Below the pieces are notes generated by a model. The model was not told the DNA's origin and did no database searches. It saw only the letters and a list, made by a program, of their open reading frames with translations. Shown here piece by piece: positions 44,198 through 52,475 of a DNA stretch of 64,000 nt; position 1 is the stretch's first letter; each line of letters starts with the position of its first letter. The stretch comes from Candidatus Pantoea varia. GTDB taxonomy: Bacteria; Pseudomonadota; Gammaproteobacteria; Enterobacterales; Enterobacteriaceae. Location: NCBI RefSeq assembly GCF_900115075.1, contig NZ_FOVG01000001.1:1798001-1862000 (forward strand). Reading direction: 5' to 3'. Both the position numbers and the translations under genes were made by a program.

Positions 44198-45886
44198 GTG
44201 AATATTAACGTCGCAGGATTGTTAAGCGGAAATGACATTTTGTTATTATTTGTCGTTTTAGCGCTCGGCCTCTGTCTGGGTAAGTTGCGTCTTGGCTCAG
44301 TTCAGCTGGGAAATTCGATTGGCGTATTAGTCGTTTCGCTCTTATTAGGCCAGCAACACTTCACGATCAATACCGACGCATTGAGCCTGGGCTTTATGCT
44401 GTTTATTTTTTGTGTTGGCGTCGAAGCCGGTCCCAACTTTTTTTCCATTTTCTTCCGCGACGGCAAAAACTATTTCATGCTCGCCATCGTCATGGTGGTC
44501 AGCGCGCTGTTACTGGCGCTGGGACTGGGCAAACTCTTTGGCTGGGATATTGGTCTTACCGCTGGCATGCTGGCCGGGTCGATGACCTCCACGCCGGTGC
44601 TGGTCGGCGCGGGCGATACCCTGCGGCAAAGCATCACCGATCCAAAGCAGCTCGCACTGATGCAGGATCAGCTGAGTCTCGGCTATGCCGTGACCTATCT
44701 GATTGGCCTGGTGAGTCTGATTTTTGGCGCGCGCTACCTGCCTCGTCTGCAACATCAGGATCTGCCCACCTGCGCCCAGCAGATCGCCCGGGAACGCGGT
44801 CTCGATGCCGACAGCCAGCGCAAAGTCTTCCTGCCGGTCATCCGTGCCTATCGCGTGGGGGCGGAACTGGTGGCGTGGAGCGGTGGCAAAAACCTGCGTG
44901 AACTGGGTATCTATCGTCAGACCGGCTGCTACATTGAGCGTATTCGCCGCAACGGTATTCTCGCCAGTCCCGATGGTGATGCGGTACTGCAACTCGGAGA
45001 TGATATCTCGCTGGTCGGCTATCCCGACGCACATGCCCGGCTCGATCCGAGCTTTCGCAACGGCAAAGAGGTGTTTGACCGCGACCTGCTGGATATGCGC
45101 ATCGTCACCGAAGAGATCGTGGTGAAGAACCATAACGCGGTGAACAAACGCCTGAGCAAGTTAAACCTTACCGATCACGGCTGCTTCCTGAACCGGGTGA
45201 TACGCAGTCAGATTGAGATGCCGATCGACGACAGCATCATGCTGAACAAAGGCGATGTGCTGCAGGTCAGCGGCGAGGCACGACGGGTGAAAAGCGTGGC
45301 GGATCGCATTGGTTTTATCGCGATTCACAGTCAGATGACCGATCTCTTAGCCTTCTGCGCTTTCTTTATTGTCGGTCTGATGATTGGTCTGATCACCTTC
45401 CAGTTCAGCAATTTCAGTTTTGGCATCGGTAACGCGGCGGGCCTGCTGTTCGCCGGTATCATGCTCGGCTTCCTGCGCGCCAATCACCCGACCTTTGGTT
45501 ACATTCCTCAGGGCGCGCTCACCATGGTGAAAGAGTTCGGGCTGATGGTGTTTATGGCGGGTGTGGGATTGAGTGCCGGTAGCGGCATTAATCACGGCCT
45601 GAGCAGCGACGGCGCGCTGATGCTGTTGTGCGGCCTGCTGGTGAGCCTGATTCCGGTGATCATCTGTTATCTGTTTGGGGCTTATGTGTTGCGGATGAAC
45701 CGCGCCCTGCTGTTTGGTGCCATCATGGGCGCGCGAACCTGCGCACCGGCTATGGAGATCATCAGTGATACGGCACGCAGTAATATTCCGGCGCTGGGCT
45801 ATGCCGGGACCTATGCCATCGCCAACGTTTTGCTTACGCTGGCGGGGACGCTGATTGTGATTATCTGGCCAATATTGCCCTTATAA
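44198..45886 (+). CDS. ybjL: Putative aspartate:alanine exchanger-family transporter YbjL
   Basis: This 562-residue inner-membrane protein of the AAE family has five N-terminal hydrophobic segments (residues ~10-190). Two cytoplasmic TrkA-C (RCK_C) domains follow (about 205-375), then five or six C-terminal segments. Conserved segments include [20 protein letters not shown] and [20 protein letters not shown]. The start is GTG with AAGAAG before it, and the N-terminus [12 protein letters not shown] matches E. coli. The substrate is not established for YbjL. rybB follows 53 bp later. Confidence 0.96.
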   Translation: MNINVAGLLSGNDILLLFVVLALGLCLGKLRLGSVQLGNSIGVLVVSLLLGQQHFTINTDALSLGFMLFIFCVGVEAGPNFFSIFFRDGKNYFMLAIVMVVSALLLALGLGKLFGWDIGLTAGMLAGSMTSTPVLVGAGDTLRQSITDPKQLALMQDQLSLGYAVTYLIGLVSLIFGARYLPRLQHQDLPTCAQQIARERGLDADSQRKVFLPVIRAYRVGAELVAWSGGKNLRELGIYRQTGCYIERIRRNGILASPDGDAVLQLGDDISLVGYPDAHARLDPSFRNGKEVFDRDLLDMRIVTEEIVVKNHNAVNKRLSKLNLTDHGCFLNRVIRSQIEMPIDDSIMLNKGDVLQVSGEARRVKSVADRIGFIAIHSQMTDLLAFCAFFIVGLMIGLITFQFSNFSFGIGNAAGLLFAGIMLGFLRANHPTFGYIPQGALTMVKEFGLMVFMAGVGLSAGSGINHGLSSDGALMLLCGLLVSLIPVIICYLFGAYVLRMNRALLFGAIMGARTCAPAMEIISDTARSNIPALGYAGTYAIANVLLTLAGTLIVIIWPILPL

Positions 45887-45906
45887 AATTTTTTTGCCTG
45901 CGTCCA

Positions 45907-45934
45907 GAACTTTATAGTTAAGCGATAGTCATAA
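45907..45934 (+). promoter_or_regulatory. Probable sigma-E promoter of rybB
   Basis: GAACTTT (-35, 45907-45913) and GTCATAA (-10, 45928-45934), separated by about 15 bp, fit the RpoE consensus (GGAACTT...GTCnAA). They lie 5 bp before the RybB 5' end. RybB is RpoE-dependent in E. coli. Confidence 0.7.
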
Positions 45935-45939
45935 TAAGT

Positions 45940-46006
45940 GCCACTGCTTTTCTTTGAAATCCCCAAATTGTGGAGCCCGCTGGTCTTTTTCCCGGCGGGT
46001 TTTTTT
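45940..46006 (+). ncRNA. rybB: RybB small regulatory RNA
   Basis: The 5' end GCCACTGCTTTTCTTTGA is identical to the E. coli RybB seed as I know it, and the following TCCCC...TTGTGGAGCCC is also shared. The 3' part is a rho-independent terminator (stem cccgctgg with cccggcggg allowing one G-T pair, then seven T residues). This terminator is shorter and of different sequence than the E. coli one, so the RNA is about 67 rather than 79 nt. RybB is an Hfq-binding RNA that, under envelope stress, pairs through its 5' end with mRNAs for outer-membrane porins. The position right after ybjL is the same as in E. coli. Confidence 0.9.
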
Positions 46007-46007
46007 A
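45976..46007 (+). terminator. Terminator of rybB (and ybjL read-through)
   Basis: Eight-pair stem from gcccgctgg and cccggcggg followed by a long T run. It is the 3' end of RybB and the only terminator downstream of ybjL. Confidence 0.9.
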
Positions 46008-46189
46008 TGCCTTTTTTTCATCCCTGCGCCACTCACCCGCGCCATAATCAGACCCGAAACGATCATAAAACTTAAACAGTTGTGCAACTCATTATCAGAT
46101 TCAGAGCCTTTCCGTAGACGAATTGCCCGTTAAAAAGCAGGATAGATGACTGTTAAGTTAGCTATTTGTGCTGAGGAATGTATCCCGAA

Positions 46190-46795
46190 ATGGAAGAGCT
46201 GAACCACTCACTGTTTACTGCCATCAATGCCACACCGGCTTCACCCGCCTGGTTAATCCACCTCGCGACCTTTATTGCCAAAGACCTGATTGCCATTGTG
46301 CCGCTGTTAATTGTGGCGATGTGGCTCTGGGGACCGCGCGATCAGGTTTCTTCACAACGGGCGCTGGTACTGAAAACCGGTATGGCGCTGATTTATGCGC
46401 TGGCAATCTCCTGGTGTGTCGGCCATCTGTTACCGCATCCTCGCCCTTTCGCCATTGGTTACGGTTATCAGTTCCTGCATCACGCTGCCGATGACTCTTA
46501 CCCCAGCGATCACGGCACCACGATTTTCACCTTTGCTCTTGCCTTTATCTTCTGGCATCGCCTCTGGTCGGGTGTGGTGCTGATGGTGGCGGGTTGCGCT
46601 ATCGCCTGGTCGCGGGTCTACCTGGGCGTTCACTGGCCAATGGATATGCTGGGTGGGTTCCTGCTGGGTCTGCTGAGTTGTCTGGCGTCTCATCTGGCGT
46701 GGCAGTTCTATGGCGAGCGGATGCTGGCGGTGATCAACCCGCTCTATCGGGCACTGTTTGCCGTGCCGATTCGTAAGGGCTGGACGCAGGATTAA
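46190..46795 (+). CDS. ybjG: Undecaprenyl-diphosphatase YbjG (PAP2 family)
   Basis: YbjG removes a phosphate from undecaprenyl pyrophosphate at the outer face of the inner membrane, recycling the lipid carrier for peptidoglycan. The 201-residue protein has about five hydrophobic segments. The three PAP2 phosphatase motifs are visible as PHPRPFAIG, PSDHGT and SRVYLGVHWPMDML. I chose the ATG giving MEELNHSLF because TGAGGA can serve it (12-bp spacing); an ATG four codons upstream directly abuts that site. Confidence 0.95.
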   Translation: MEELNHSLFTAINATPASPAWLIHLATFIAKDLIAIVPLLIVAMWLWGPRDQVSSQRALVLKTGMALIYALAISWCVGHLLPHPRPFAIGYGYQFLHHAADDSYPSDHGTTIFTFALAFIFWHRLWSGVVLMVAGCAIAWSRVYLGVHWPMDMLGGFLLGLLSCLASHLAWQFYGERMLAVINPLYRALFAVPIRKGWTQD

Positions 46796-46809
46796 AAAGG
46801 GACATGTTA

Positions 46810-47039
46810 GCGTCCCTGAGATTGCTGACAAAGTCTGGGCTAGTTGCTGTAAGACTGAGCCTGCACAGGAAACACGGTCAGATCGGAAAGACGCAAAAAC
46901 TGCCCTCCATGGCTCGCTCGGCCCGCGCCGTCCCTGGCGCGGGACGCTTTCCTACTTTGACCGTGTTCCCTGCACGTTAAGCTAATTCATTGCTGCCAGA
47001 TGCATCCTGATTTGGGTTTGCCAGCAGTCTGAGGGACGC
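46810..47039. repeat. Nested inverted-repeat element (copy 1) between ybjG and dacC
   Basis: About 230 bp with three nested palindromic levels. The outer arms 46810-46833 and 47016-47039 match at about 20 of 24 positions (gcgtccctgaga...). The middle arms are AACACGGTCA...GGAAAG (46871-46890) and its inverse (46945-46967). The inner arms cccgcgcc/ggcgcggg are at 46922-46942. It carries no open frame. The middle and inner parts recur at 61529-61660. This layout suggests a small non-autonomous repeat of the MITE or REPIN type, or a structured RNA. Confidence 0.75.
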
Positions 47040-47051
47040 CTCAGCGTCCCT
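47032..47051 (-). terminator. Hairpin after dacC
   Basis: Perfect 8-bp stem agggacgc/gcgtccct with a 4-base loop, 7 bp past the dacC stop. No T run follows, and it shares bases with the right arm of the repeat element. Confidence 0.45.
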
Positions 47052-47057
47052 GCTTAC

Positions 47058-48260
47058 TTATGAAAACCACTTCCCGAACCAGCCGTTGAACTTCATCATC
47101 ACGAAATCAATCATTCGGCTGAAGAAGCCGCCTTCCGGCACATCCTGCAGCACCACCAGCGGACGCTGCTCAATCGTTTTGCCATCCAGCTGGAAGTCGA
47201 TGGTGCCGACCACCTGATTCTTCTTCAGCGGCGCTTCAAGCTGCGGCGCATTGAGTTTAAAACTCGCCTTCAGGTTCTTCATCTGCCCTTTCGGGATGGT
47301 CAGCGCGGCATCTTTCGCCACGCCCAGATTCACCTGACTTTTGTCACCGAACCAGACCCGCTGCTGCGCAAACGGGGCATCCGCTTTAATTGGCGTCACT
47401 GTTTCATAGAATCGGAAGCCCCACGTCAGCAGCTTTTCACTTTCGCGGAAACGAATCGCATCGCTGGCGGTGCCGAGTACTACCGAGATCAGACGCATAT
47501 CGCCTTCCGTCGCGGAAGCCACCAGGTTATTGCCCGCACCTGAGGTATGGCCGGTTTTAACGCCATCCACTTTAAGGTTGGTGCTCCACAACAGACGGTT
47601 GCGGTTGATCTGACGAATATTGTTAAAGGTGAACTCTTTCTCTTTGTTCAGTGCGTATTCTTCAGGCACATCGCGGATCAGCGCCTGAGCAATCAGCGCC
47701 ATATCCCGCGCGGTGCTGTACTGCCCTTCTGCATCCAGACCATGCACCGTCATAAAGTGGGTGTTCTGCAGTCCCAGCGCCTTCACATAGTTATTCATCA
47801 GGCCGATAAACGAGTCCTGACTGCCCGCCACATAATCTGCCAGCGCAATACAGGCGTCATTGCCGGACTGGATCACGATACCTTTATTCAGCTCATGCAC
47901 CGGAATGCGATCGCCCGGCTTAAGGAACATCAGCGAAGAGCCGCGCAGCTTAGGATTGCCGGTCGCCCAGGCGTCCTGTCCGACGGTGACCAGATCATCC
48001 GGTTTGATTTTGCCCGCTTTGATCGCCTGACCCACCACGTAGCTGGTCATCATTTTGGTCAGACTGGCAGGATCGAGACGCTGATCGGCACTGGATTCGG
48101 TTAACACTTTCCCGCTGGCGTAGTCGATCAGGATCCACGCTTTAGCATCGATGCCTGGCGCGGCGGGAGCCTGCTCAGCAAAAACGCTGATGGGGGCAAG
48201 AATCAGTAATGAGGTCGCAGCAAGGTGCCGCAGGCGAGATGAGAAGCGAGTGTTTGTCAT
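47058..48260 (-). CDS. dacC: D-alanyl-D-alanine carboxypeptidase DacC (PBP6)
   Basis: DacC trims the terminal D-Ala from peptidoglycan pentapeptides in the periplasm. The 400-residue protein has a signal peptide ending near residue 28 (ISVFA). The serine peptidase motifs are SLTK (nucleophile Ser66), SGN (132-134) and KTG (235-237). A C-terminal beta domain precedes an amphipathic membrane anchor ([15 protein letters not shown]). I chose the ATG giving [10 protein letters not shown] for its fit to length and signal peptide; the ribosome site is weak. The residue after KTG is His, as in DacA, not Thr as in E. coli DacC; the C-terminal anchor fits DacC best. Confidence 0.93.
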   Translation of the reverse strand: MTNTRFSSRLRHLAATSLLILAPISVFAEQAPAAPGIDAKAWILIDYASGKVLTESSADQRLDPASLTKMMTSYVVGQAIKAGKIKPDDLVTVGQDAWATGNPKLRGSSLMFLKPGDRIPVHELNKGIVIQSGNDACIALADYVAGSQDSFIGLMNNYVKALGLQNTHFMTVHGLDAEGQYSTARDMALIAQALIRDVPEEYALNKEKEFTFNNIRQINRNRLLWSTNLKVDGVKTGHTSGAGNNLVASATEGDMRLISVVLGTASDAIRFRESEKLLTWGFRFYETVTPIKADAPFAQQRVWFGDKSQVNLGVAKDAALTIPKGQMKNLKASFKLNAPQLEAPLKKNQVVGTIDFQLDGKTIEQRPLVVLQDVPEGGFFSRMIDFVMMKFNGWFGKWFS

Positions 48261-48532
48261 GGGCTTGGCCGGATTGTCCTTGTTAAATCGAAATTCCAAA
48301 GGCAGAAAATTCTCACTCAAACGCTAACCCCTGGCGGCAGCGAAAAAAACCGCCGAATCGTAAAGTTTTATAGAGTTTAGTAGAGTAACCCTGGCATAGG
48401 CACCGCGCGCGTGCCGTATTTCCCCGATTTTGTCGCCACTAAAACTGCGTGAAATTCCGATTTTTCGCAGAAGAGTTAAGCCCGTCACAAATATCAGTTA
48501 ACCTGAACGCCAGTCAGCCGAGGAGACCGACC

Positions 48533-49189
48533 ATGGACCTAGCCCTTTTTGATCTTGATGAAACACTCATTTGTGAAGACAGCACCAGCCTGTGGCTGCG
48601 CTGGCTGGTATCACAGGGATTCGCTCCCAGCGAACTGATTGATCAGGAACAGACATTAATGAATCAGTACTATGCCGGTACGCTGTCGATTGAAGAATAT
48701 ATGAATAAAACGCTCTCCCCGCTGGCAGGCATGGCCATGCTGACCGTTGAAGGCTGGGTGCGCCGCTTCATTCATCGCGACATCCTGCCACGCGTTTATC
48801 CCGCCGCCCGCGAGCGGATTGAGTGGCATCGGGCGCGCGGCGACAGAGTCATGATCATCTCTGCCAGCGGCGAGCATCTGGTCGTCCCGATTGCCGAGAA
48901 GCTGGGGGCCTGCGGCGCGCTGGCGATTGGCGTTGAAATCGTGGACGAGCGCTACAGCGGCAACACTTACGGCACCATGACTTACAAAGAGGGCAAAGTG
49001 ACCCGACTGGGCGACTGGAAAGCGCTGCAGCAGGCGGAGAGCTTTGACCGCACCTGGGCCTACAGTGACTCAATGAACGACCTGCCCCTGCTGGAACAGG
49101 CCGATCATGCCCATGTCATCAATCCGGATGAACAACTGCACCAGGAAGCGTTAAACCGCGGATGGCAGGTTTATCACTGGGCTCGCTGA
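48533..49189 (+). CDS. HAD-superfamily subfamily IB phosphatase
   Basis: This 218-residue soluble hydrolase has the HAD motifs in order: DLDET with nucleophile Asp7 and Asp9, ISAS with Ser110, Lys155 in YKEGK, and YSDSMNDLPLL with Asp179 and Asp183. An inserted helical cap lies after motif I (about residues 20-85), which places it in the SerB-like subfamily IB. The substrate is unknown; a phosphoserine-like or lipid-phosphate substrate is possible. The ATG giving MDLALFDLDET has AGGAG 7 bp before it. It is divergent from dacC, and a palindromic repeat follows its stop codon. I do not recognise an E. coli orthologue at this locus. Confidence 0.9.
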   Translation: MDLALFDLDETLICEDSTSLWLRWLVSQGFAPSELIDQEQTLMNQYYAGTLSIEEYMNKTLSPLAGMAMLTVEGWVRRFIHRDILPRVYPAARERIEWHRARGDRVMIISASGEHLVVPIAEKLGACGALAIGVEIVDERYSGNTYGTMTYKEGKVTRLGDWKALQQAESFDRTWAYSDSMNDLPLLEQADHAHVINPDEQLHQEALNRGWQVYHWAR

Positions 49190-49192
49190 TTC

Positions 49193-49333
49193 AGAGCCTG
49201 GTCCTTCAGACGTCATTTTTGCAGGCAGCCTGGGCATGGACAGCGCGGCACAACCGGAACGTACACGTAATACGTGAAAAGGGTGAGCACTGCCCAGGTC
49301 CGGATGACAAATAAAATAGTCTGGGGCTGGCTC
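49193..49333. repeat. Palindromic intergenic repeat between the HAD gene and yliI
   Basis: The element fills the whole convergent gap. Its ends are inverted (AGAGCC at 49194 against GGCTCT at 49329-49334). Inner arms cctgggca and tgcccagg occur at about 49230 and 49292. A central CACGT-AAT-ACGTG palindrome sits near 49264. It has no open frame. The central part resembles intergenic palindromic repeats that I recall being common in Pantoea and Erwinia genomes. Confidence 0.7.
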
Positions 49334-50470
49334 TTAGCCGCGGGACGCACCAGCGTCCTGTGCTAATCCCACTTTCAGCAGCTTGCCATTAGCCTCATCG
49401 GTCAGCACATAAAGATAGCCATCCGGGCCCTGCCGAACATCGCGAATCCGCGCATTCTGATCCCCCAGCAGCCGCTGCTCCTCCACCACTTTTTCGCCGT
49501 TAATACTCAGACGAATCAGGTTTTTCTCTTTCAGTGCACCGATGAATAGCGAGTTTTTCCACTGGGGAAAACGGGCGCTGTTATAAAACGCCATGCCGCT
49601 GATGGCCGGAGAAACCTTCCAGTGGTACAGCGGCTGTTCGGTGCCCGCGACATGGGTGCCCTTTGACTCCGGCACTTTGTCGCCGCTGTAGTCAATGCCG
49701 TACGTCGCCAGCGGCCAGCCGTAGTTCTTGCCCCGGGCCATGATATTCACTTCATCGCCGCCTCGCGGGCCATGCTCGTTTTCCCATATCATGCCGGTCC
49801 AGGGGTTAAGCGCCAGCCCCTGCGGATTACGCAAACCATAGGCCCAGATTTCTGGCCGTACGCCGGGCTTTTTCACAAACGGGTTATCGTCCGGCACGCT
49901 GCCATCAGCGTTGAGCCGCAGCAGTTTGCCCTGAAGCTTATCGAGGTCCTGCGCCGCGCTGCTGACAAAATTATCGCCGAATGCAATCCAGAGATAACCC
50001 TGGGTATCAAACGCCAGCCGGGTGCCGATATTGTTGCCACTGGAGAGCATCGGCGTCTGCCGAATTACCTCGCGGAAATCGCTGAGCTGCCGGTTATCCT
50101 GGCTCAGCGTGCCAACGCCCACGACTGCGCCCGCTTTGCCACTGCTGTTCGCCTCGGTGTAGCTGAGCCAGACGCGACGACTGGTCGCGAAATCGGGTGC
50201 CAGCACTACGTCGAGCAGGCCACTCTGCCGTGCTGCCCAGACTTTCGGCACCCCTTTGATTGGCTGCGACAGACCACTCTCCGGGCTCCAGCTGCGCAGC
50301 TGTCCGCTGCGTTCAGTAATCAGCAACGTTTTGTTATCGGGCAGAAAGGCAACGGACCATGGATGTTGTAACTTATCCTGCAACACCTCGACCCTGACGT
50401 CGGCGGCAAACAGTGGCGAGGCGCAAAATAGCGCGCTGCTCAGCAGCAGGGCAGTCGATAAACGGGACAT
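49334..50470 (-). CDS. yliI: PQQ-dependent aldose sugar dehydrogenase (YliI-like)
   Basis: This is a secreted six-bladed beta-propeller of the soluble glucose dehydrogenase family, which oxidises aldoses with PQQ as cofactor. The 378-residue protein has a signal peptide (MSRLSTALLL to SPLFA, about 22 residues). Conserved propeller segments are HPWSVAFLPD, RLAFDTQGYLWIAFGD, YGLRNPQGLALNP and the PQQ/Ca region HGPRGGDEVN. The ATG has AGGAG 6 bp before it. Activity depends on PQQ, whose synthesis genes are not in this window. It lies downstream of a DUF3313 lipoprotein gene, with a terminator between them. Confidence 0.94.
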   Translation of the reverse strand: MSRLSTALLLSSALFCASPLFAADVRVEVLQDKLQHPWSVAFLPDNKTLLITERSGQLRSWSPESGLSQPIKGVPKVWAARQSGLLDVVLAPDFATSRRVWLSYTEANSSGKAGAVVGVGTLSQDNRQLSDFREVIRQTPMLSSGNNIGTRLAFDTQGYLWIAFGDNFVSSAAQDLDKLQGKLLRLNADGSVPDDNPFVKKPGVRPEIWAYGLRNPQGLALNPWTGMIWENEHGPRGGDEVNIMARGKNYGWPLATYGIDYSGDKVPESKGTHVAGTEQPLYHWKVSPAISGMAFYNSARFPQWKNSLFIGALKEKNLIRLSINGEKVVEEQRLLGDQNARIRDVRQGPDGYLYVLTDEANGKLLKVGLAQDAGASRG

Positions 50471-50544
50471 AGGATTCTCCTGACGGGATAGCGTGACCAT
50501 AAGCGTAGTCATCCGTCGCGGGGTGAACCTGAGGATTTACAAAA

Positions 50545-50580
50545 GATTAAACAGGGGAACAGCGTTCTGCTGTCCCCCTG
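50545..50580 (-). terminator. Terminator after the DUF3313 gene
   Basis: Stem of gggg-acagc and gctgt-cccc with one bulged base, followed on the minus strand by a T-rich tract (tgtttaatctttt). Confidence 0.7.
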
Positions 50581-50586
50581 TCAGAT

Positions 50587-51249
50587 TCAGGGCGCGTTAA
50601 AACTTACTGTGTCACGTACCATCGTATCGATACCGGGCTTCAGCTCGTCAAAGGTGATCGGCGTAGTGCTATTGCTGACCGTTTTGCCAAAGGCTTTGCG
50701 AACCACCCGGATCAGCGGTTTGCCCGTCACTGCATCGCTGGCTTCAATCTCCAGAAACAGTTCGCTGTTCTGGGTACGATGTCCTGACGCCGCCATGGTA
50801 CTGGCAACGACCGCGGCAACCGGTACCACTTCATAAAACTGCACGCCCTGATTTTCTGCTGATACGGCGGTAATGGCGGCCCTTACCTTAAGGGTATGTG
50901 GTGTAGCCTGATTCACCAGCGGCAGGCGGGTCGCTATCGCGCCTTTTAGCTGGGTGTCTGTGTAACTGAGCACCTGATCCAGGGTTTGCTGAGTGACGCG
51001 TGGCGTGGGGTGCGCAGCCGGGTAGTATACCAGCGACGTATACAGCACATCTTTATAATGGCTGCTTTGATAGTTGGGTGAAATCCAGCGCAGAGTCGGT
51101 CCACCGCTGGCTGACGCGGTCGGTTGCAACTGACTGTAATCGCCTAAAAAACCTGAATATTGCTGCTTATCAGCAATATGAGAAGTACAACCACTGAGCA
51201 GCAGTGCAGAGACCGCCAGCAGAGCAGGAACGGACGTTTTACGCATCAT
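50587..51249 (-). CDS. DUF3313 family lipoprotein
   Basis: This 220-residue protein has a lipoprotein signal peptide ending in LLLSGC (lipidated Cys21). The DUF3313 features are YSGFLGDYSQLQP near the mature N-terminus, LRWISPNY, and a C-terminal AFGKTVSN...TFDELKPGIDTMV stretch. Its function is unknown; proteins of this family are predicted outer-membrane lipoproteins of gammaproteobacteria. An ATG pair gives MMRKTS; a TTG one codon further upstream is also possible. There is no operon partner: cynT lies 138 bp upstream, with a terminator between them. Confidence 0.85.
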   Translation of the reverse strand: MMRKTSVPALLAVSALLLSGCTSHIADKQQYSGFLGDYSQLQPTASASGGPTLRWISPNYQSSHYKDVLYTSLVYYPAAHPTPRVTQQTLDQVLSYTDTQLKGAIATRLPLVNQATPHTLKVRAAITAVSAENQGVQFYEVVPVAAVVASTMAASGHRTQNSELFLEIEASDAVTGKPLIRVVRKAFGKTVSNSTTPITFDELKPGIDTMVRDTVSFNAP

Positions 51250-51352
51250 CAACTCGCTTGTATCAGGAAGGTTTAAGCAAGCATAGATAAGTCAGACGGA
51301 AAGTGCAGAATAACAGCGACGGTTTAACGCGGGTATGCAGGATGAGTAACAG

Positions 51353-51380
51353 AAAAACCCGCCGCAGGACGCAGCGGGTC
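51353..51380 (-). terminator. Terminator after the carbonic anhydrase gene
   Basis: Stem cccgccgc/gcagcggg with one mismatch and a 5-base loop. On the minus strand it runs into TTTTT. Confidence 0.75.
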
Positions 51381-51387
51381 TTAGGCA

Positions 51388-52023
51388 TTACTCAAAGCAG
51401 GTATCAGGATTCTCAGACAGGGTGATGAACTGCTTGCCACCCTGGGTCAGCGCCATAATGGTGCCGGTTTCGATGTCGTAAACCCAGCCATGCAGACGTA
51501 GCTTGCCATTACGCAGAGCAACGGAGACCGACGGATGAGTCTTCATGTTGTTGAGCTGAGCGATGACGTTCTCTTTGACCATCTCGTTCAGCTTCTTCTC
51601 TGGTGAGTCATACTCACGCTGCTCGACTACGGCTTTTGCCGCATCGGCATAGCGCAGCCAGTGCTCTACCGCAGGCATGGTATCCATGCAGGCGCAGGAG
51701 GCGATGGCGTTCATGGCACCACAGTTAGAGTGACCACAGATGATGATGTCGGAGACACCCAGCGCGACCACCGCATATTCGATAGTGGCTGAGACACCGC
51801 CTGGCTCCGGGCCGAATGAGGGAACAATGTTGCCCGCATTGCGGATAACGAACAGCTCTCCTGGCTCCTGCTGCGTCACCAGTTCAGGCACCAGACGGCT
51901 ATCTGAACAGGAGATGAATAGCGCTTTCGGATTTTGATTTGACGCCAGGCTTTTGAAAAGATCCTTCCTTTCAGGAAACACATTCTGCTGGAAATTCAGA
52001 AATCCGTTGATGATCTCTTTCAT
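51388..52023 (-). CDS. Beta-class carbonic anhydrase (CynT-like)
   Basis: The enzyme interconverts CO2 and bicarbonate. The 211-residue protein has the beta-class zinc ligands Cys39 with Asp41 and Arg43 (CSDSR), and His98 and Cys101 (GHSNCGAM). It resembles E. coli CynT ([32 protein letters not shown]) more than Can. CynT normally recycles bicarbonate for cyanase, but no cynS or cynR is present nearby, so this is probably a housekeeping or growth-phase carbonic anhydrase. A structured hairpin lies in the leader (52055-52076). Confidence 0.93.
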   Translation of the reverse strand: MKEIINGFLNFQQNVFPERKDLFKSLASNQNPKALFISCSDSRLVPELVTQQEPGELFVIRNAGNIVPSFGPEPGGVSATIEYAVVALGVSDIIICGHSNCGAMNAIASCACMDTMPAVEHWLRYADAAKAVVEQREYDSPEKKLNEMVKENVIAQLNNMKTHPSVSVALRNGKLRLHGWVYDIETGTIMALTQGGKQFITLSENPDTCFE

Positions 52024-52475
52024 TATTTAGCTCTCACATTATCCATTTCATTACCTGAGGGGCATAGCCCCCTCAGTGTTGATTTGCCCGTTTATTATTA
52101 ATGAAAACAAGTGAATATCAACCCGCGTTTTTCAGTCAGCCCTGAAGCGTCGCCACTGTCAGCGTTTCGCTTATCCACTGACCGCTTGCTGGAAAAATCA
52201 TTTCTTTTTACAGGACGGTCAGTTACTGGAAAATGCAGGTTTTAAACAGCCCGTTTTTTCGCCGGTGACCTGAAATGGCTTTTACGCGTTTTTTCATTAC
52301 TTTACGCCGCCAGCCCGATAGCAGAAAAGTTTTCTTTTGTGCAGGAGTCTGACATTGGCTGATCAACGTTGCGGGTGTGCAATCTGTGAATGGAACCGGA
52401 GAGATGCCAGGAGAGACGGGTCAACCTATCAACGGCAGCAGGCTTATCTGCTGCCGGGAGAAAAGGATTAAGCCT
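52024..52475. other. Intergenic region between carbonic anhydrase and DUF4385 genes
   Basis: This 452-bp stretch has no supportable protein gene. It contains an 8-bp hairpin ctgagggg/cccctcag (52055-52076) about 31 bp before the carbonic anhydrase start, in its presumed leader. A 9-bp hairpin cggcagcag/ctgctgccg (52433-52456) lies just after the DUF4385 stop. The middle part is AT-rich and should hold the carbonic anhydrase promoter. Confidence 0.6.
52433..52456 (-). terminator. Hairpin ending the gsi operon
   Basis: Perfect 9-bp stem cggcagcag/ctgctgccg with a 6-base loop, 19 bp past the DUF4385 stop. The T tract is poor, so it may work with Rho or as an mRNA-stabilising hairpin. Confidence 0.6.

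Noticed and set aside
46151..46180. PhoP/PmrA-like direct repeats upstream of ybjG
   Set aside because: The half-sites match the consensus in only part of their positions and the spacing is not convincing.
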